Origin: Carettochelys insculpta
Lineage: Eukaryota; Chordata; Testudines; Carettochelyidae
DNA length: 64,000 nucleotides
Direction of reading: 5' to 3'
NCBI RefSeq assembly: GCF_033958435.1
Contig: NC_134138.1
Location: 272,839,798 to 272,903,797 of the forward strand
Notes under the pieces: model-generated
What the model was told of the DNA's origin: nothing
Databases searched by the model: none
What the model saw: the letters and a program-made list of their open reading frames with translations, nothing else
Shown here: positions 12,047 through 23,524 of the stretch, piece by piece
Numbering within the stretch: the first letter of the stretch is position 1
How the letters are laid out: each line of letters starts with the position of its first letter
Program-made: the position numbers and the translations under genes

Positions 12047-12763
12047 TGTAGCTGTGTCTACACGTGCACGCTACTTCGAAGTACCGGCACTAACTCTGAA
12101 ATAGCGCCCGTCGCGGCTACACGCGTCGGGCGCTATTTCGAAGTTAACTTCGACGTTAGGCGGTGAGACGTCGAAGTCGCTAACCTCATGAGGGGATCGG
12201 AATAGCGCCCTACTTCGACATTCAGCGTCGAAGTAGGGACCGTGTAGACGATCCGCGTCCCTCTACGTCGAAATTGCTGGGTCCTCCATGGCGGCCATCA
12301 GCTGGGGGGTTGAGAGATGCTCTCTCTCCAGCCCCTGCGGGGCTCTATGGTCACCGTGGGCAGCAGCCCTTAGCCCAGGGCTTCTGGCTGCTGCTGCGGC
12401 AGCTGGGGATCCATGCTGCAGGCACAGGGTCTGCAACCAGTTGTCGGCTCTGTGTATCTTGTGTTGTTTAGTGCAACTGTGTCTGGGAGGGGCCCTTTAA
12501 GGGAGCGGCTTGCTGTTGAGTCCGCCCTGTGACCCTGTCTGTAGCTGTGCCTGGCACCCTTATTTTGATGTGTGCTACTTTGGCGTGTAGACGTACCCTC
12601 GCAGCGCCTATTTCGATGTGGTGCCGCGCAACGTCGAAGTTGAACATCGATGTTGCCAGCCCTGGAGGACGTGTAGACGTTATTCATCGAAATAGCCTAT
12701 TTCGATGTTGCTACATCGAAATAAGCTATTTCAATGTTGGCTTCACGTGTAGACGTAGCCTGT
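12047..12763 (+). mobile_element. 711-bp Harbinger-like MITE, copy 1
   Basis: The element is 12050-12760. It starts AGCTGTGTCTACACGTGCA and ends CACGTGTAGACGTAGCC. TGT occurs on both sides (12047-12049 and 12761-12763) as a 3-bp target duplication. The body is nearly the same as the copies at 30221 and 30945. The GTGTAGACG core of the terminus recurs inside the element (for example near 12241, 12585 and 12670). Its short ORFs are in different frames in different copies and carry no domain. Confidence 0.88.
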
Positions 12764-13809
12764 ATCTACTCTTTTTTCATGAATCTATTCAAAATTTAGA
12801 TATCCCTGTGAGTTGCCTTATTCACCTTTATTTCAGTTTACAGATTATCAACAAAGATTTTAGATGGGGACAATGTAGCTCTTTTCCAGCATGCCAACCT
12901 CAGTGGTCCTTCCCCATTCAGTTAGTCTCTGAATCATAATAATGTCCCTCATCATCACACAGACAGCAACCTAACAACATCCTACCACAGGTACCCACCC
13001 CCACCTCCCGCACACACATGCACAGGGCACAACCCCACTAGCCACAGCTGAGATTGGGAGCACTTTGGGGCAGGACACTTTTGATCTGGGTTTGTTGAAC
13101 TCCATAGACAGGAGGTGTGGCCTCCCTCTGAGACTAAGTAGGAATCACTCTCTCTGACCTTGGTGGGTGGAGCCAGGCAAGCCACACCCCCTGCCAGAAC
13201 CAGATGGGAGGGACAGGGTGGACCCCACAGCTCAGGTGTGCGAGAGCTGGAGAAGAAAGCAGGTATCTCTAGCTGGTTGCTGAGTTCTGTGCCTGAGACA
13301 GATCTTTACAGCACCCAGGACACTGAGGAGATGCTGAGACTGTTGACAGAGCAGTACCTGGAGGAGCCACCAGGGCTGCCATTGGCCATGTACCCCTGGC
13401 TGACGGAAGAAACCCAGAAAACAGAGGCACACTCCAAAGGGTAGTAGGAAGTATCCCAGAGACATCAGACCATCACGTGGTTGTATTGCCAGCTTGTATT
13501 GCTGGGATCCCAAGTGACTCAGTGGCAGAACCGTTCATCACTGTTAGGGCCCTCAGCTGGGACTGGGTGGAGCAGGGTATGCATGGGCCTCTCTAAGGCC
13601 AGAGCCCTGAAACTGCTAATTTCCCATTGACCTTTTCCTTTATAGATGTGCAATAATAAGAGAGCATAGCCTCCCTCTGAGATTATTGGGGAGGGACAGT
13701 CATGGACCTACAAACCCCAGCAAAATGGGGTCCTGGTCTGTGACTAGGACACCTAGGTCATATGATCTTAGTGCCACTCATGCTGCTAGTCCCAGGGTCT
13801 GCCTTTGTG
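12764..13809. other. Unannotated spacer
   Basis: No supported gene. ORF 13160-13444 is a low-information frame overlapped by a longer antisense one. Confidence 0.4.
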
Positions 13810-13810
13810 C

Positions 13811-14335
13811 AACTCATGGATTCACAGAAGATTAGGGTTGGAAGGGTCCTCAGGAGGTCTCCTAGTTCAATCCGATGCTCAAAACAGGAAAACCCCCAAC
13901 TAACTCATCCCAGCCAGGGCTTTGCCAAGCCTGGCCTTAAAATCCTCTAAGGATGGAGATTCCACCACCTCATAAGGCAACCCATCCAGTGCTTCACCAC
14001 CATCCTCGTGAAATAGTTTTTCCTAACATCCAATTGATGCCTCCCCCACTGCAACAGGAAACCATTGTCCCTTGCTTTGTCATCTGCCACTACTGAGAAT
14101 AGCTTAGTTCCATCCTTTTTGGAATGGCCACGTCAGGTAGTTGAAGGCTGCTATCAAATCCCCATCTCATTCTTCTCTTCTGCTGATTACCTAAGCCCAG
14201 TTCCCTCAGCCTCTCCTCATAAGTCGTGTGCCCCAGCTGCCTAATAATTTTCATTGTCTTCCATTGGACTCTCTCCGGTTTGTCCACAGGCTTCCTGTAG
14301 TGGGGGCCCAAAACTGGACACTATACTCCAGATTT
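13811..14335 (-). mobile_element. CR1 LINE 3' fragment, about 0.5 kb
   Basis: The 3' end is at 13811 (plus-strand wording AGATTAGGGTTGGAAGGGTCCTCAGGAGGTC). The minus frame 14311-14090 keeps PHYRKPVDKPERVQWKTMK and [10 protein letters not shown], diverged versions of the CR1 C-terminal blocks. It is 5'-truncated and diverged. Confidence 0.88.
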
Positions 14336-16065
14336 AGATTCACTAGGTCCTAGGGTCCTCCCATACTATTAAATTGCTACTGGGGGCTGCAGTCCTAACT
14401 CCTTGTGATATACTGACAATATCCCTCAACTATGTCCTGAGACTAAGCTTAATTGTTCTTGAGTTAAAACCTGTTTTCATATAACAGCCTTCATATGCTC
14501 CTCATGTAGGCTAGCAAGGATGACCTCTCCAACATTTGGAGGTTCAGAAGCACAATTAGCCATATATAACACATGTAATTAAAAGGCTAGTTTGGAAATA
14601 GCATGACACGATGGGCATGATGCTCAACTATTGTTAAATCAGCATCAGTTCTTTGACTTCAAAGCAGTTGTACTGTTTTTTATCAACTGAGAATATGACC
14701 CTAGTGCTTCTTGTGATATTTCCAGTCTTTGCTGGTTTCAGGCTGAACCTAAGGTTCCTACAGAACCTGAAACCAGCTCTTCATAAACGCATCACTGTAT
14801 GTGGTCAGGCAGGTTGGGAAAGCATGATCAATCAAAAGAACATGGAGGAACCAGACATTAGAAATTAACCTCTTCATTTGCAGGGTGGATTTGAAAGAGG
14901 TTCAGTCTATCTGGGCAGAGAACAACTGCCCTGGATCCTATAGAGCTTCAAGATCAACTGTTTCTCAAGGTACTCACCCTCCTTTCTTGGTCTGAGACTT
15001 CCCTCTGCTTCAGAATACCACTAGTTTTGCCTCAGGGCCTGTTTCCATACCAAGCTTCAGTACCTTCCTTCCCTTGCACCAAGTCCTCCTTCCCATTCTT
15101 ATCCACCTCACTGTGTCTCCTTCTTGACGGATTCCTAGGACTCCCCTTGGTTCCCATCTCAACGAGTCCTGCCAGTACTGGTGGTCTTGCTGCTGATAGC
15201 ATGGCCTCTTTGCATGGGGTAGGCCGGTCTGCCCCAGCAGATCATGACCTAGATGTGGTGGAGAAACAATGTTGTTGGGATTCCTGAATTCCTTTTAGAG
15301 TCATCCAGAGAAAGCCAGGTTGAAGGTGAGGTGCCAGCTGAACAGCAATCTGATTGCCCTCCACGCAAGCCCTCAACGGTAGAGCAGGCAGACAGAGATA
15401 ATTTCTGTCACCAACTCTGTATGGCTGGTCACATTCTTTGAATGCCAGACGATCAGCTCCAGAAGCAGGTCATGGTCTCACAACTGGGCTATGGGCAATG
15501 GACCAGGGGAGGACAAAAAGAGCACTTCAAAGGAAACATGAAGAAATGTAACATATTGGCATAAACTTATGGGAAATCCTTGATGGCCTGAAATGGAGAA
15601 GGCCTTGTGGCAAGGATCCCAACATTCTGAGACCTAACAAAGAGAACAGAAAACAGAGAGATAGTGAAAGAAATAAAGAAAATACCACAGCCCAGTAAAA
15701 CAACCCAGATCCACCCTTCCTCCAGGAAACATCTGGCATAATTGTGATAGTGGATTGCTCTAATTAGGCGCCTGTGAGTACATCAGTGATAACCAGCTAT
15801 CATTTCATGGAAGACAATCAGCCCTGAATGCCGAGGGATCACTGACTGTTAGAAGACTTACTGAGAAAGTTTCCTTATTCTAATTGCTTGTTATTGAAAC
15901 CTGCTGTTTTTTCTATTAATCCTCATTAGCTGAAGAGCTGCAAGCCTTTTGGCTCTGAGTGCCCATAGCTGCTGTAAATCTTTCAATGCCCTCTGCCTAA
16001 CATCTGTGGAAGAAAGCTGACCTTGAACACTAGGCTGGCTTCGGTCTGTCATTTACCTAATGAAA
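14336..16065. other. Unannotated intergenic DNA
   Basis: No exon, RNA gene or repeat was recognised. Confidence 0.4.
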
Positions 16066-16386
16066 GTTGAACTTCTCTAGTCCAGCACCCTCAGGATCTG
16101 ACCAGTGCTAAATGAGAGAATTTGCCAGACCACGAGTGGTCTATATTGTCTAGCAATATTACCAACATTTCCACTGCTTATTGGGCTCTTAGAAGATACA
16201 TAGGGGTAAAGTACAGCTAAATAACAGCACAGAACACTGAGAGCCAGGACTGGGGACTACTCACAAACTTTATGGGCCCATGATAAACTTGGCCACACCC
16301 ATGATAAGTAGTCATCCAGCTAACTAAAATTGTGCTGGCTTATGTATGTTGCTGAATTAGAGAATGCTGGAATAGAGAGGGTCAAC
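16066..16386 (+). mobile_element. MITE family B, copy 1 (about 320 bp)
   Basis: The ends are imperfect inverted repeats, GTTGAACTTCTCTAGTCC at the left and TAGAGAGGGTCAACC at the right. The interior (GCTTATTGGGCTCTTAGAAGA, GCTAAATAACAGCACAGAACA) recurs at 25969-26291 and, reversed, at 53503-53733. It is non-coding. The parent superfamily is not identifiable from this sequence alone. Confidence 0.75.
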
Positions 16387-16564
16387 CTGTACTTATTAGC
16401 TTAGCATTACAGTAATAGTACCAGGCTTTCTGTTCATCAGAGATACTGCTTTCTGATTCAGCTGGAAGAATTTTTCCCCAAAAAACTGCTGAATGAAAGA
16501 ACTTCTGCTAATTGTCACTTTGAATCTCTGTGAAGGCACATAGAAGCCATTTGTGAAACTACCA
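16387..16564. other. Short unannotated spacer
   Basis: Nothing recognisable lies between MITE family B and the PLE block. Confidence 0.4.
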
Positions 16565-17605
16565 AAACAAAAAAAGCCGTCACATGGCACTTTAAATACT
16601 AACACAATAATTTATTAAGTGATGAGATTTCGTGGGACAGACCCACTACTTCAGATCATAGCCAGGCCAGAACAGACTCAATATATAAAGCACAGAGGTC
16701 CAAAAATTGTTATCAAGGTTGACATATCAGAAGAGCACAGGGATTGAAGGAGGGCAGGGTTGGGGTGTGGGGTGGGGAAGTTAAGAGTTAGAGAAAACAT
16801 CAAGTATCGGAGGGGTAGCCATGTTAGTCTGGATCTGTAACAGCAACGAAGGGTCCTGTGGCACCTTATAAACTAACAGAAAAGTTTTGAGCATGAGTTT
16901 GCATGAGCACAGACTCACTTCATCAGATGCTGGTCATGAAAATCTGCAGGGCCAGGTATAAATAAGCCAGAGCAAGGCTGGGGATAACAAGGTTAGCTCA
17001 GTCAGGAAGGGTGAGGCTTACTACCAGCAGTTGATCTGGAGATGTGAACACCAAGGGAGGGGAAGCTGCTTTTGTATTTATCCCTCAGCTCAGGATTAAA
17101 CAAAGACTGTGAATGGCTGCATGAAGTGAGTCTGTGCTCACAAAAGCTCATGCTCAAAACTTTTCTGTTAGTCTATAAGGTGCCACAGGACCCTTCATTG
17201 CTGTTACAGATCCAGACTAACACGGCTACCCCTCCGATACTTGACTCCATTAAAGTGCTGGCTGACAGGTTTGTGTATTTGGAGGTTTTTGATGTCTGTT
17301 CTATGTCCATTCATTCTTTGTCGAAGAGTGTTTGCAGTCTGTCCTATATACATGGTGTGTGGGCATTGTTGGCAGAAGATGGCATATATGATGTTAGCTG
17401 AGGAAAAGGAGAATGTGCCTGTGATTCTATAGAGAATGAATTCTTCCTGTTTAAAGAGGTCTGAGATTCTATATGTTCCGTGACACATGGGGCTTGGCAA
17501 AGAAAGGTACAGTGCTGTGGAGTTAATGAACTGCCCAACTTTTTGATCGATAAGAGCAGATACAAGTGTGAAGGGCCCTTCAGTATCTGCAGACACTTGG
17601 GTTTA
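16565..17605 (-). mobile_element. Penelope-like element compound block
   Basis: Three PLE parts lie together. At 16570-16690 is a PLE 3' end in reverse (plus strand AAATACTAACACAATAATTTATTAAGTGATGAG then TTTCGTGGGACAGACCCACT). At 16803-16935 and 17110-17233 are two terminal repeats in opposite orientation; each begins or ends at a (G)TATCGGAGGGGTAGCC border, giving a hairpin with a loop of about 175 bp. At 17596-17243 is a GIY-YIG coding piece on the minus strand. The order shows reshuffled or dimeric insertion rather than one simple copy. Confidence 0.78.
17204..17596 (-). pseudogene. PLE GIY-YIG endonuclease domain fragment
   Basis: The minus-strand frame encodes the endonuclease end of a Penelope-like protein. 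From the N-side it has NIIYAIFCQQCPHTMYIGQT, supplying the IY...YIG pair that names the fold, with the Cys-x2-Cys pair just before YIG that PLE nucleases share. TLRQRMNGHR follows, with the catalytic-type arginine, and then IHKPVSQHFN. The frame ends inside an adjoining terminal repeat. GIY-YIG nucleases of PLEs nick DNA to prime reverse transcription. The reverse transcriptase upstream is absent and the 3' end is broken, so it is non-functional. Similar pieces lie at 27592-27963. Confidence 0.8.
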
Positions 17606-20001
17606 AATGCTGAACCCCGTTTCCTCACCTTCACTCAAATAAAAACCTAAGGGGCTGGATCTGGGATTATGGGTTGGGTTCAGACCTGATATGAATAATG
17701 GATCTTGCAGAGAGATCTGAGAAATAGGGCTGCTCAGGTTTGATGGCATCTCTCGCACCTCCTATGTTTTAAAATGTTCATCCTACATTTGAACCAACCC
17801 TTTTTGGGGGTTCAGAATATTTAGCTGATGTACATCTTCTCTTCATATCTTTCATTATGGACTTTTTCTACTCCCTGGTCTGGCAGGAGCCAGATGGACA
17901 TGTGACAAAACATAAGGAGGAAGGCTGGACTTGAGGTATTTCTAATTCCAAGGGATGGGAGAAGAACCAGAAATCTCAGGAGGGACCCTGCTCCTGTGAA
18001 TACTCCAGCCCAATGCCCAGGATTTGGATAAGGTTCAGATATGCATGCAAACTTTGGGATTGTTATTGAGTCCCATCATGCCTCAAGGAGGCCCATTGAT
18101 GGGGGAAATGCCAGGGGACAATTGCAAAGGGACCTGGCTTTCATAGCAATGGTGGCAGCCAGGTGCTCTAATCACCTTTAAAACTCTGTGTGAGGGTCAT
18201 TCCCAGTGCTCTGCCTGGCTTCTGAAGGCTGGGTGGGTGGGCTCAATGCCATGCCGCCATTGTTCTAAGGGCTGACTGCCTTTGGCCATGTCCCTTCTGC
18301 CTGAGGTGCTGCCCTTTCGGGAGTTGTTGAGCCAGGGCCCCCCACACTTTGCCACTGGGCCCATGGGCTGTGGGACCTGCTGGCCTACAGGCCCGATTGT
18401 GCTATCTGCTGCCTGAGCTCGTAGCAAGGGACAATCTTTGCCCTGACAAGTTTTATCTAATTAATCAGGACAGAAAAAGAGAAGGAGGGGAAACAAATTC
18501 AGAGGTAAAAATGGCACAGCAGGCCAGCGGCTGCGGTCAAAACAGAACATAGCTCTGCTGATACCCAGCCCTATACATCTCCCTGAAGCCATTGGGGGCC
18601 CCTTAATAGGCAATCTGAAGGCTAGAGTGGCAGATTCTTTTTTGAGTCAAGGACAGATTTCTTCCCAATGCATTACCAGAGTGAGTAAAACAATTATCTC
18701 CTTGCACTGAGTCATCCACCGTTAGTCTCCAGCTCCATTGATTTATTCCTGTTTTATAGGATTCTGTGGTTTACTCAAGAATATAATTGCAGGCAGCCTC
18801 TGGGAAGCTTTTAGGTGTTAATTCTTTCCCCAGCTTTGTTCAATTTGGAATTACATAATTCTTAAATGATATTATCAGCCAGACACAAGGGAATTGCCAG
18901 AATCAGGTTACCACAGAAAATATCCATGTAGCAGAAGCTGAATCACAGAACACTGAACCATGGTGTTTAGTGTCTGCACACTAAAACTGGCATGCCCACG
19001 TCCACTATGCACTCCTCACAGGTGCTCTGCTCTTAGTAACAATCCTGGGTTTTGAGGTGAGAAGGCAGTCTTGTTGTTCAGAGAGGGAACAGAGGTGGAT
19101 CCTCACATATAGTTAGGTGCCTAACTCCCATGGGATGACAGTTCTTTGGTTCTAATCTACATTCTCCTACTCCCGGCTCCCTGTGGGCAAAAGTCACATC
19201 CCCTCTGACAAGGCAGCGTAACTAGTGTGTGTGTGGAGGTCTTGAAGAGGTAGAACCCATCCTCAAAGTGAGTCAAGAACTTGTCCCTGCGGAGGGTCAA
19301 GGACATGGTACCATGTGGCCCCTTCATGCCTACTTTTCCAACCTATCAGTTAGGTTGACTATCCCCATTTAGGGCAACAGCTCCTGTATTTCCCCTTAGC
19401 CATTCAGCAAACACGTCCCTCTCAGGTTTTGGCTCGCTAGGCCCTCACCTCTTAGGTGAAGGCTCGCGTGTCTCTTCCTTCTGACCAGGCTCTCTCCAGA
19501 CTGAATGGTTCCCCAGTGGGACATCATCAGAATTGCTGGGCCCCTGGACAAGGCAGGGAGGCAGTCTGACTCCATGGACCCAGAAGGGGAGGGACCTTGA
19601 TGAGAAGTGCCAGATTGTGCCGCCCTAGGCTCTGGCAATGACTTAAAGGGCCTGGGGCTCCAGCTGCTGACACTCCTGCAGTAGCATCAGTGGCAGCCAG
19701 GAGCTCAGGGACCTTTTGAAAGGACAGGCCCCAGAGCAACTGGCACTTCTGCCTTCATTATCAGCAGGTCTGGTTCCGTGTCTTCACTGTGTCTTTCTCA
19801 GCAAGGGACTCCGCTTAGGCTGTCCTACTGATTTTCACTACAGAGAATTAACCGTGCAACTGCCCACGGTTCACAGCTACCACCCAGCACTTCTTAGGCA
19901 AGCCTACTTTCTTCATGAGGTAAAAGCACTCCACAGAAAACGTATCAAAGAGTAAAAGAACCTATATGGTCATTCATTTCCTAGAGATCCCTTCACCCCT
20001 G
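17606..20001. other. Unannotated intergenic DNA
   Basis: No supported feature over about 2.4 kb. ORFs at 18197-18427 and 19396-19739 are GC-biased frames with no domain. Confidence 0.4.
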
Positions 20002-20081
20002 CTGTTACGGGGGGCCCCGGCATCTGAGTCCTTTTGAACCCCCCAAAAAGGGTGTCTTTGTGGTCACAAGTTCGTAACAGC
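20002..20081. repeat. Short element-like segment with TGTTACG...CGTAACA ends
   Basis: An 80-bp segment starts TGTTACG and ends CGTAACA, a 7-bp inverted repeat with TG...CA ends like an LTR, but with almost no interior. It could be the remnant of an internally deleted LTR or a chance hairpin. Confidence 0.25.
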
Positions 20082-20670
20082 CTCACCTCTGAGCTCAGAG
20101 CTAGACCACGCATGAAGAATTTAGTTCATCCTTTATGCGGCTCAGGGGTCCTTGACAGGAGCACTATTTAGGGATGGGGGGAGCAGGGGTATAATGTACC
20201 ACATTATAATTTTATGGATGGGAGGTGCTGATGGAGATGTGCAGGGGCTATAGCCACTCTAAAATTTGTTTTCTCCCCTGCAAAGCTGCTCCTCCCAGAG
20301 CCGAGCACCCAGCCAGCATCTGCTGTTCTCTGGCTGGCCAGATGTCACTGTCGCTGCAGGAATCTACTCTTCTTTGGGAAGCTGGTCCATGGCTGGTGTA
20401 GCCCTGGGGAAGCTCACCCAATGTAAGAGGTGAGTATCCCTGAGTGCGACTCTGCTGAGTTTGTGTGTGGGAAAGGGAACCTATCTCTGCTGGTGCCTCC
20501 AGCTCAGGAGTGGGATCTGCAGCTTTTATTATGCTGAAAAAACATTCAGGCCCCTGAGTCTTACGCATATGCAGAACGTATAGATGTGTAGGTTACCTGA
20601 AAATTCGGGGCACCACTGGGTCATAATGTTCACCCATCTGCCTCTTCCTGTTCTGTGGCTGCTGCAAACC

Positions 20671-20710
20671 TGGTCAGTCTTCTTCTGGAGATGAGCTAGT
20701 TAACTTAAAA
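20671..20710 (+). repeat. Flank segment whose inverse is the fold-back loop
   Basis: These 40 bases recur as an exact reverse complement at 21007-21046, in the loop of the neighbouring fold-back element. The sequence is unique-looking host DNA, with no sign of being part of the transposon. See the findings for its interpretation. Confidence 0.9.
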
Positions 20711-20799
20711 GTGAAATAGTTTTTGGCAAGCCTATTAGCAGAACACTGAACCTGTGAAAGAGCCATTCAAGTGTTAAAAAGCCATTTAACAGAATACAC

Positions 20800-21258
20800 T
20801 GAGGTATGTCTACACTTGCATTCCTCTTTTGAAAAAGGTATGCAAATCAGGGAAATCGAAAATGCAAATGAGGTGCAGATTTGCATATCTGGCACATTAT
20901 TTGAATATTCTTATTTTGAAATAGTTTCTTTCGAAAGAAGAAAACCAGTGTAGACACTGCTCTTTCGAAAGTAAACCCCATCTTTGAAAGGATCCTTCTT
21001 CCCTTTTTTTAAGTTAACTAGCTCATCTCCAGAAGAAGACTGACCATAAAAAAGGGAAGAAGGATCCTTTCAAAGATGGGGTTTACTTTCGAAAGAGCAG
21101 TGTCTACACTGGTTTTCTTCTTTCGAAAGAAACTATTTCAAAATAAGAATATTCAAATAATGTGCCAGATATGCAAATCTGCACCTCATTTGCATTTTTG
21201 ATTTCCCTGATTTGCATGCCTCTTTCAAAAGAGGAATGCAAGTGTAGACACAGCCTGA
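20800..21258. mobile_element. Fold-back MITE with captured flank loop
   Basis: The element is 20803-21255, flanked by TGA on both sides (20800-20802, 21256-21258). The ends are GGTATGTCTACACTTGCA and TGCAAGTGTAGACACAGCC. The two arms are inverted repeats of about 205 bp. The inner 150 bp or so are identical between arms, whereas the outer 60 bp differ at five or six places. The loop is an inverted copy of 20671-20710. The element is non-coding. Confidence 0.85.
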
Positions 21259-22604
21259 CAGTTTCTGAATTAACTGTGTTAGTTTACAGGGCCATTGTTT
21301 AAAATTTGCTTTAAAATATTAGTGTGTTGCTGAAGATTACAAAATCATATCTTTAAAAATCATTCCTCCATTGGGCACAGGGTCATCAATTTAATAGTAA
21401 TGTGTAGAGTCCCATAAAGTGTAAGGACAGCCCTGTTTCTGAGTGCTCAGATTAAAGAAACAATGTGCTGACACCTACTCATTCACACACACACAAAGCC
21501 TTCTCTCTCACACTCACACTCTCACACACACACACTTGTTGTTTCTTCTTGGTACTTCCGATTGAAATGTACCATGCACATATAGTCTCTGTAATTTTAC
21601 TCTTTCAAAGCTTGTTAAAGATTACTGTGCTGTTATTTTTGGTTTTTGACTGGTTGGTTCATTTCATAATTTTATTTCTCTTTTCCACTTAAACTTAATT
21701 AATTGAGCTGTGAGTTCTAAAATGCCTAACCTGTCATGGCTGGCATAATTACCCTTTTTACTTTGATTACTGCATTTTGCTTTGTCATCCGTTATCTAAA
21801 ATGGTACAGTCAAATAATGGTACTATTCTAGAATGTAAATTTAGCTTGTAATCACCTTCACAGTACCAGTTCAAAAAAAAAACCCCACCTAACTCATTAA
21901 ACACATAACTTTTGACACTGTGCAGATGAAGGTTGCTGATTATCAAATTGTATTTTTATATCAAAAATAACTTAAAATTCATACAAAAAGAAATGCAGTT
22001 CCAGAAGGATACTAATAGAAATGATGGAGCCAAACATGCATGAGACATGTACATTATTGTGATCAGTAAATGTAAATGCAAAAATAATTTTAAAAAATTC
22101 TCATTCTTAAGAAAACAGTAATAAAATTAAGCATGTATGTGAAAATTAAGATAATACATTTTAATTAAGTGAAAAATAATTGACTAAAAGAGAATAAATA
22201 ATGGGAGTAACATAGTGTATCTGTTAGAGAAAGTTAAGCAGACTTTATTTTTCTTTATCTCTGTTGAAGATAGTGTACAAAGTATTAAAACTGCTTTTCT
22301 GATATTTGCGTGAAGACTGCAGAACAGATGCCTTAAGATTTGAGATTGGGAATATCTTGCTATTTTATCTCCTGCTCTAAATTTACCATTTAAATTTAAA
22401 CTTTGGTTTTAATGAGTACTTAATTATAGTTTTTTCTTTCTTTATATAGGAATTAGGTACAGTGCTCCTGTCATCAAATTGCTAAGCTATTGTATGAGAA
22501 AATATTAGAGTTTTCAGGTGCCTAAGTAGCTGTGGAATCACAGTTAAAGTTGCCCCTTGTTACCAAACTGTGATATGACACTTCTGGTCTTTGGGAGCAG
22601 GAAC
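21259..22604. other. A+T-rich DNA with a CA microsatellite
   Basis: A (CA)n/(TCACA)n simple repeat lies at about 21478-21537. The rest (about 21300-22500) is strongly A+T-rich with no coding or repeat signal I can name. Confidence 0.55.
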
Positions 22605-22789
22605 TTAGTAGATAATAAGAAGTCCTGTAGCACCTTATAAACTAATAGATATTTTGAAGCATAAGCTTTCATGGACAAAGACCCACTTATGCTCCAAAAT
22701 ATCTGTTAGTCTATAAGGTGCCACAGGACTTCTTGTTGTCTTTGAAGATACAGACTAACTCGGGTACCTCTCCAATATTAGTAGACAAT
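22605..22789. mobile_element. Inverted PLE terminal-repeat pair with target duplication
   Basis: One terminal repeat runs forward (22617-22689) and is joined directly to a second in reverse (22687-22777). The pair is bounded by TTAGTAGATAAT (22605-22616) and TTAGTAGACAAT (22778-22789), an 11/12 match. A single duplication around both halves means they arrived in one insertion. The ribozyme-like box CUGANGA is missing exactly at the junction. Confidence 0.75.
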
Positions 22790-22834
22790 GGGTCTCTCCT
22801 TAGGCATAGCTTCAACGCAACGCTGTTCAGCGAT

Positions 22835-22877
22835 GCCGGAGTACCTCTGTCGGAGTACCTCTGTCGGAGTAACTCTG
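22835..22877 (+). repeat. 14-bp tandem repeat, three units, inside the LINE
   Basis: CGGAGTACCTCTGT occurs three times in a row, the last unit with one change. Other copies of this LINE do not show it, and it lies at the truncated 5' end of the copy. Confidence 0.8.
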
Positions 22878-22879
22878 TC

Positions 22880-23524
22880 CAGACTCAGCAAGAGAGTGTG
22901 GAATAACAACAAGCTGTACACTCACACCAAAATGCAAGTCTACAGAGCCTGCATCCTCAGCACCCTCCTTTATGGCAGCGAGACTTGGACCCTGTATGCC
23001 CGCCAAGAAAAGAGGCTGAACGTCTTCCACTTGCGCTGCCTCAGACACATCTTGGAATTTCATGGAAGGACAGAGTGACCAACACCGCCGTCCTCAAGCA
23101 AGCTGGAATCCCAACCATGCACACCTTCCTCAGGCAGCGTCGGCTCTGCTGGCTTGGCCACATCCACAGGGTGAATGATGGAAGGATTCCAAAAGACATC
23201 CTGTATGGTGAGCTAGCCTCTGGCAAAAGACCTCCCGGACGCCCCCAGTTGCGCTACAAAAATGTCTTCAAGAGAGATCTCAGAGAGGTAGACATTGAGC
23301 TGGACAACTGGGAAGAACTAGCAGACAACCACAGCAGATGGAGGCAGGGGTTACACATGGGCCTTCAGAAGGGCAAGATGAGGATCAGACAGCTAGCAGA
23401 GGAGAAGCGAGTGCACAGAAAGCACACTAAGGACTTGCCAGACACCCACTACATCTGCAAGAGATGCAGCAAGGACTGTCCCTCTCATGTGGGTCTTCAT
23501 AGTCACAATAGACGCTGCAAATGA
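22880..23524 (+). pseudogene. LINE ORF2 C-terminal region with zinc finger
   Basis: The reading frame keeps the downstream end of the LINE protein in two parts. The first is SRLSKRVWNNNKLYTHTKMQ with a following STLLYGSETWT block. After a frameshift near 23060, 22985-23524 carries RRLCWLGHIHRVNDGRIPKD, ILYGELASGKRPPGRPQLRY and a C-terminal finger (CKRC, SHVGLHSH, RRC) before a TGA. These blocks follow the reverse transcriptase in LINEs of the L2/Jockey or related groups. The finger probably binds nucleic acid. The copy lacks endonuclease and polymerase domains and carries one frameshift, so it is dead but relatively young compared with the one at 1825. Confidence 0.8.

Noticed and set aside
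12274..12687. ORFs inside the 711-bp MITEs (also at 30242-31571) as proteins
   Set aside because: Frames differ between copies, have no domain, and the elements are non-coding MITEs with target duplications.
21478..21537. CA-rich run as a regulatory element or CRISPR-like array
   Set aside because: It is a simple microsatellite. There are no spaced repeats of CRISPR type anywhere in the window.
22985..23524. The 179-codon ORF as a host zinc-finger gene
   Set aside because: It is the C-terminal part of a LINE with a defined 14-bp target duplication, and the same blocks occur in two other LINE copies here.
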